Shown here piece after piece: positions 62,258-64,000 of a DNA stretch of 64,000 bases. Position numbers and translations under genes: made by a program. Source of the stretch: an uncultured Flavobacteriales bacterium (GTDB lineage Bacteria > Bacteroidota > Bacteroidia > Flavobacteriales_D > Crocinitomicaceae); assembly GCA_903935095.1 (NCBI GenBank), contig CAIZQH010000022.1, positions 34,963 to 98,962 of the forward strand, written 5' to 3'. Every line of letters starts with the position of its first letter. Within the stretch, counting starts at the first letter, position 1. The notes below the pieces were generated by a model. It saw only the letters and a program-made list of their open reading frames with translations, searched no databases and was not told where the DNA came from.

Positions 62258-64000
62258 GTGCGATTTTTAGTCCTTTTTCTTCTTTTCATGAGTAAGGCTT
62301 ATGGACAAGGTGACGACTGTTTTTCTGCGACTTACCTTCCAAATGTGAGTAATTTTTGCTCGACGAATGCCAATTTTACCAACGTAGGTGCGACCACTGG
62401 CTTAACTTCACTCCCCACCTGTTGGACGGCATCAGCCACCCAAGACGTTTGGTTTCAATTCATTGCAACAGGTACAGATATTCTATTATCAGTAAATGGA
62501 AATGGTAGCGGCGGAAGTATGACTGCTCCAAACCTTGCTTTATACAATGGTACTTGTAGTTTACTTTTTGAATTGGGTTGTACAGCCGGAGTCATCGGAA
62601 ATGGGTCTACCCAACTGTATGAAGGTGCATTAGCACCTGGAACTACGTATTTTATTCGGGTAAGTTCACTCCCGAGTTATCAGGGTTCCTTCATACTTTG
62701 TGCGAATTGCTATACGCCAAACTTGAATCCTGGTGCGGATTGTGGTGGCGCAGCATTTTTATGCAATCAAAACTCCGTGAGTGTCGCAACCTTAAGTGGT
62801 GGTGGACTCAATAACGACGAGCCAGAACCTGGGACATGTTTAGATGTTTGGGGAGATCCAGATGAAGGGAATTCTTCTTGGTTTAAATGGACTTGTCAAA
62901 CAAGCGGGACCTTAACTTTTGACATCACACCCATCAATTCAAACGACGATATCGATTTTATCTTGTACCAGCTTTCAGGAACAAATGCATGTGGCTCGAG
63001 GACTCCCATTCGTTGCAATTCCTCTTCTTGTCTAAATAGCGTGGGTTCAACGGGATTAAATCTCATCGACTTAGATATTGATGAATGGCCAAACTGTGAT
63101 TTTGGGGAAAATGCTTATTGCCAGTACATCAACATGGTTGCTGGAGTTTCATACGCGCTACTCATTAATAACTTTAGTACGAGTACAGGATTCACCTTGA
63201 GTTTCAATACAGGAAACACCAACAATCCTGGGACATTTTTAGGCCCACATCCTATGCTCAATCATACGAACACCAATATTTGTCAAGGTAGCTCAGTGAC
63301 ATTCGATGCAACGGGTTCCACCAATGTTTCAGGTGGATTGAATTGGACTTTCTCCAATACAACGAATCCAACTACGTTCAGCGGTAATGGTCCATTTACG
63401 ATGACCTATATGAATACAGGTAACTATATCGGAATTCTTACGGGCTATGATCCGTTTGGCTGTCAAGCAACTGAATTCGTCAATGTTCAAGTAACAGCAC
63501 CTCCCGTTTTGATCAATCCCGTTGCAAAAACCATTTGCAGTAACAATAATACAAGTATTTCCTTGATGAATTCCATTCCCACTGGAACGACCGTGCAATG
63601 GACCGTTAGCTCGAATCCATTTATCAGTGGGGCGTCAAATGGAAGTGGTGCATCCATCAATCAAACTTTAACCAATAGTTCGAATCAAGTTCAGACAATT
63701 ACCTACACCATTACCGCCACCAAAGGACCTTGTACCATAGTGAGTACAACGATTGTTTCCGTTAATCCCCAAGTCACACCAACATTTACACCGGTGAATG
63801 CGATTTGTCAAGGTGGAAGTTTAACAGCTTTGCCAACAAGTTCACTAAACGGAATTACGGGAACATGGTCGCCAGCTTTGAATAACCAAGCGACAACGAC
63901 CTACACCTTCACATCTAGTACTGGACAATGTGCCACAACAGCAACATTGAGTATCACGGTCAATCCATTAATCACACCAACATTTACTCCGGTGAATCCA
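62258..64000 (+). CDS. Large secreted repeat-rich protein (adhesin-like), 3' end outside window
   Basis: The frame is open to the right edge, giving at least 581 residues. A GTG at 62258 starts a good signal peptide (MRFLVLFLLFMSKAYG); a TTG at 62249 is the alternative. Residues about 20-145 and 160-325 form two similar beta-sandwich modules with DVWFQFIATG and SSWFKWTCQTSG, like the bacterial pre-peptidase C-terminal type. A PKD-like module and then Ig-like modules follow, and a 66-residue repeat begins near residue 502. Architecture and Cys pattern fit a giant T9SS-secreted adhesin of the gliding type. The C-terminal sorting signal would lie beyond the window. Confidence 0.85.
   Translation, partial: MRFLVLFLLFMSKAYGQGDDCFSATYLPNVSNFCSTNANFTNVGATTGLTSLPTCWTASATQDVWFQFIATGTDILLSVNGNGSGGSMTAPNLALYNGTCSLLFELGCTAGVIGNGSTQLYEGALAPGTTYFIRVSSLPSYQGSFILCANCYTPNLNPGADCGGAAFLCNQNSVSVATLSGGGLNNDEPEPGTCLDVWGDPDEGNSSWFKWTCQTSGTLTFDITPINSNDDIDFILYQLSGTNACGSRTPIRCNSSSCLNSVGSTGLNLIDLDIDEWPNCDFGENAYCQYINMVAGVSYALLINNFSTSTGFTLSFNTGNTNNPGTFLGPHPMLNHTNTNICQGSSVTFDATGSTNVSGGLNWTFSNTTNPTTFSGNGPFTMTYMNTGNYIGILTGYDPFGCQATEFVNVQVTAPPVLINPVAKTICSNNNTSISLMNSIPTGTTVQWTVSSNPFISGASNGSGASINQTLTNSSNQVQTITYTITATKGPCTIVSTTIVSVNPQVTPTFTPVNAICQGGSLTALPTSSLNGITGTWSPALNNQATTTYTFTSSTGQCATTATLSITVNPLITPTFTPVNP
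63761..64000 (+). repeat. Start of a tandem 198-bp repeat array in the adhesin gene
   Basis: A unit of 198 bp (66 residues, beginning VNPQVTPTFTPVN and containing NGITGTWSPALNN and YTFTSSTGQCATT) runs from 63761 to 63958. A second copy begins at 63959 (VNPLITPTFTPVNP), with about 34 of the first 42 bases identical. The array continues beyond the window. Confidence 0.8.

Noticed and set aside
1..64000. Mobile element, CRISPR array, defence system, tRNA or rRNA
   Set aside because: No transposase, integrase, spaced direct repeats, cloverleaf or rRNA-like sequence was seen; gene order and composition are uniform.

Overview
The window is a gene-dense, AT-rich stretch of a Bacteroidota chromosome, most likely order Flavobacteriales; a Crocinitomicaceae/Fluviicola-like source is my inference from gene content, not a database match. 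The signs are many secreted proteins with type IX secretion (T9SS) C-terminal sorting domains, both type A (Y/F-PNP) and type B (gliding-motility type); a fused SecDF; short Bacteroidota-type MenE; Rho with a long Asn/Gln-rich insert; promoters of the Bacteroidota form TTG-N19/20-TAnnTTTG; and almost no purine-rich Shine-Dalgarno sequences. I see no rRNA, tRNA, CRISPR array, insertion sequence or prophage.

Layout. 1-6.2 kb: a partial secreted protein, an M16 peptidase pair (catalytic plus HxxEH-less subunit), a terminator and a sialidase-like T9SS protein. 6.2-13.4 kb: replication and housekeeping run dnaX (split by an A10 frameshift site into gamma and tau), menE, a membrane-anchored J-domain protein, nth, then dnaB and a secreted conserved protein. 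13.5-17.8 kb: rho and a DUF4199 membrane protein, convergent with an mpl / class D beta-lactamase-like pair. 17.9-26 kb: a TPR/coiled-coil secreted protein, FAD oxidoreductase plus DUF2452, yaaA, and a SprB-repeat T9SS protein. 26.3-32.8 kb: secDF and a four-gene operon of two glycosyltransferases, a HAD phosphatase and a MORN-repeat protein. 32.8-39 kb: two large T9SS proteins (choice-of-anchor B; PNGase F-related with LamG) plus a 32-residue membrane protein. 39-46.5 kb: an MBL-fold hydrolase, accD, fbaA, an undescribed 49-residue gene, DUF1801, SRPBCC, uvrB, DUF3817, SRPBCC and fabI. 46.5-52.8 kb: a sortilin/VPS10-like protein and a type B T9SS protein. 52.8-56.1 kb: OsmC, rlmB, and a minus-strand set (YjjG-like nucleotidase, membrane protein, upp, small lipoprotein). 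56.2-64 kb: DUF6702 plus M1 aminopeptidase, a DUF1501/DUF1800 pair, and the start of a large repeat-rich adhesin running off the right end.

The most interesting observations are: (i) dnaX interrupted by ten A residues, with the tau part fully open in the -1 frame and followed 2 nt later by menE; (ii) a repeated TAnnTTTG-N4-ATG arrangement in front of at least five genes, implying leaderless mRNAs; (iii) an endonuclease III that keeps its catalytic Lys/Asp but has lost the [4Fe-4S] cysteines; (iv) a predicted lipoprotein class D beta-lactamase whose start lies inside the 3' end of the murein-recycling ligase gene mpl; (v) two convincing genes under 50 codons; (vi) a DUF1501 protein carrying both a twin-arginine leader and a T9SS tail, next to a DUF1800 protein without any clear signal. 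Most of the window is ordinary chromosomal backbone; I do not see a defence island or other accessory system.
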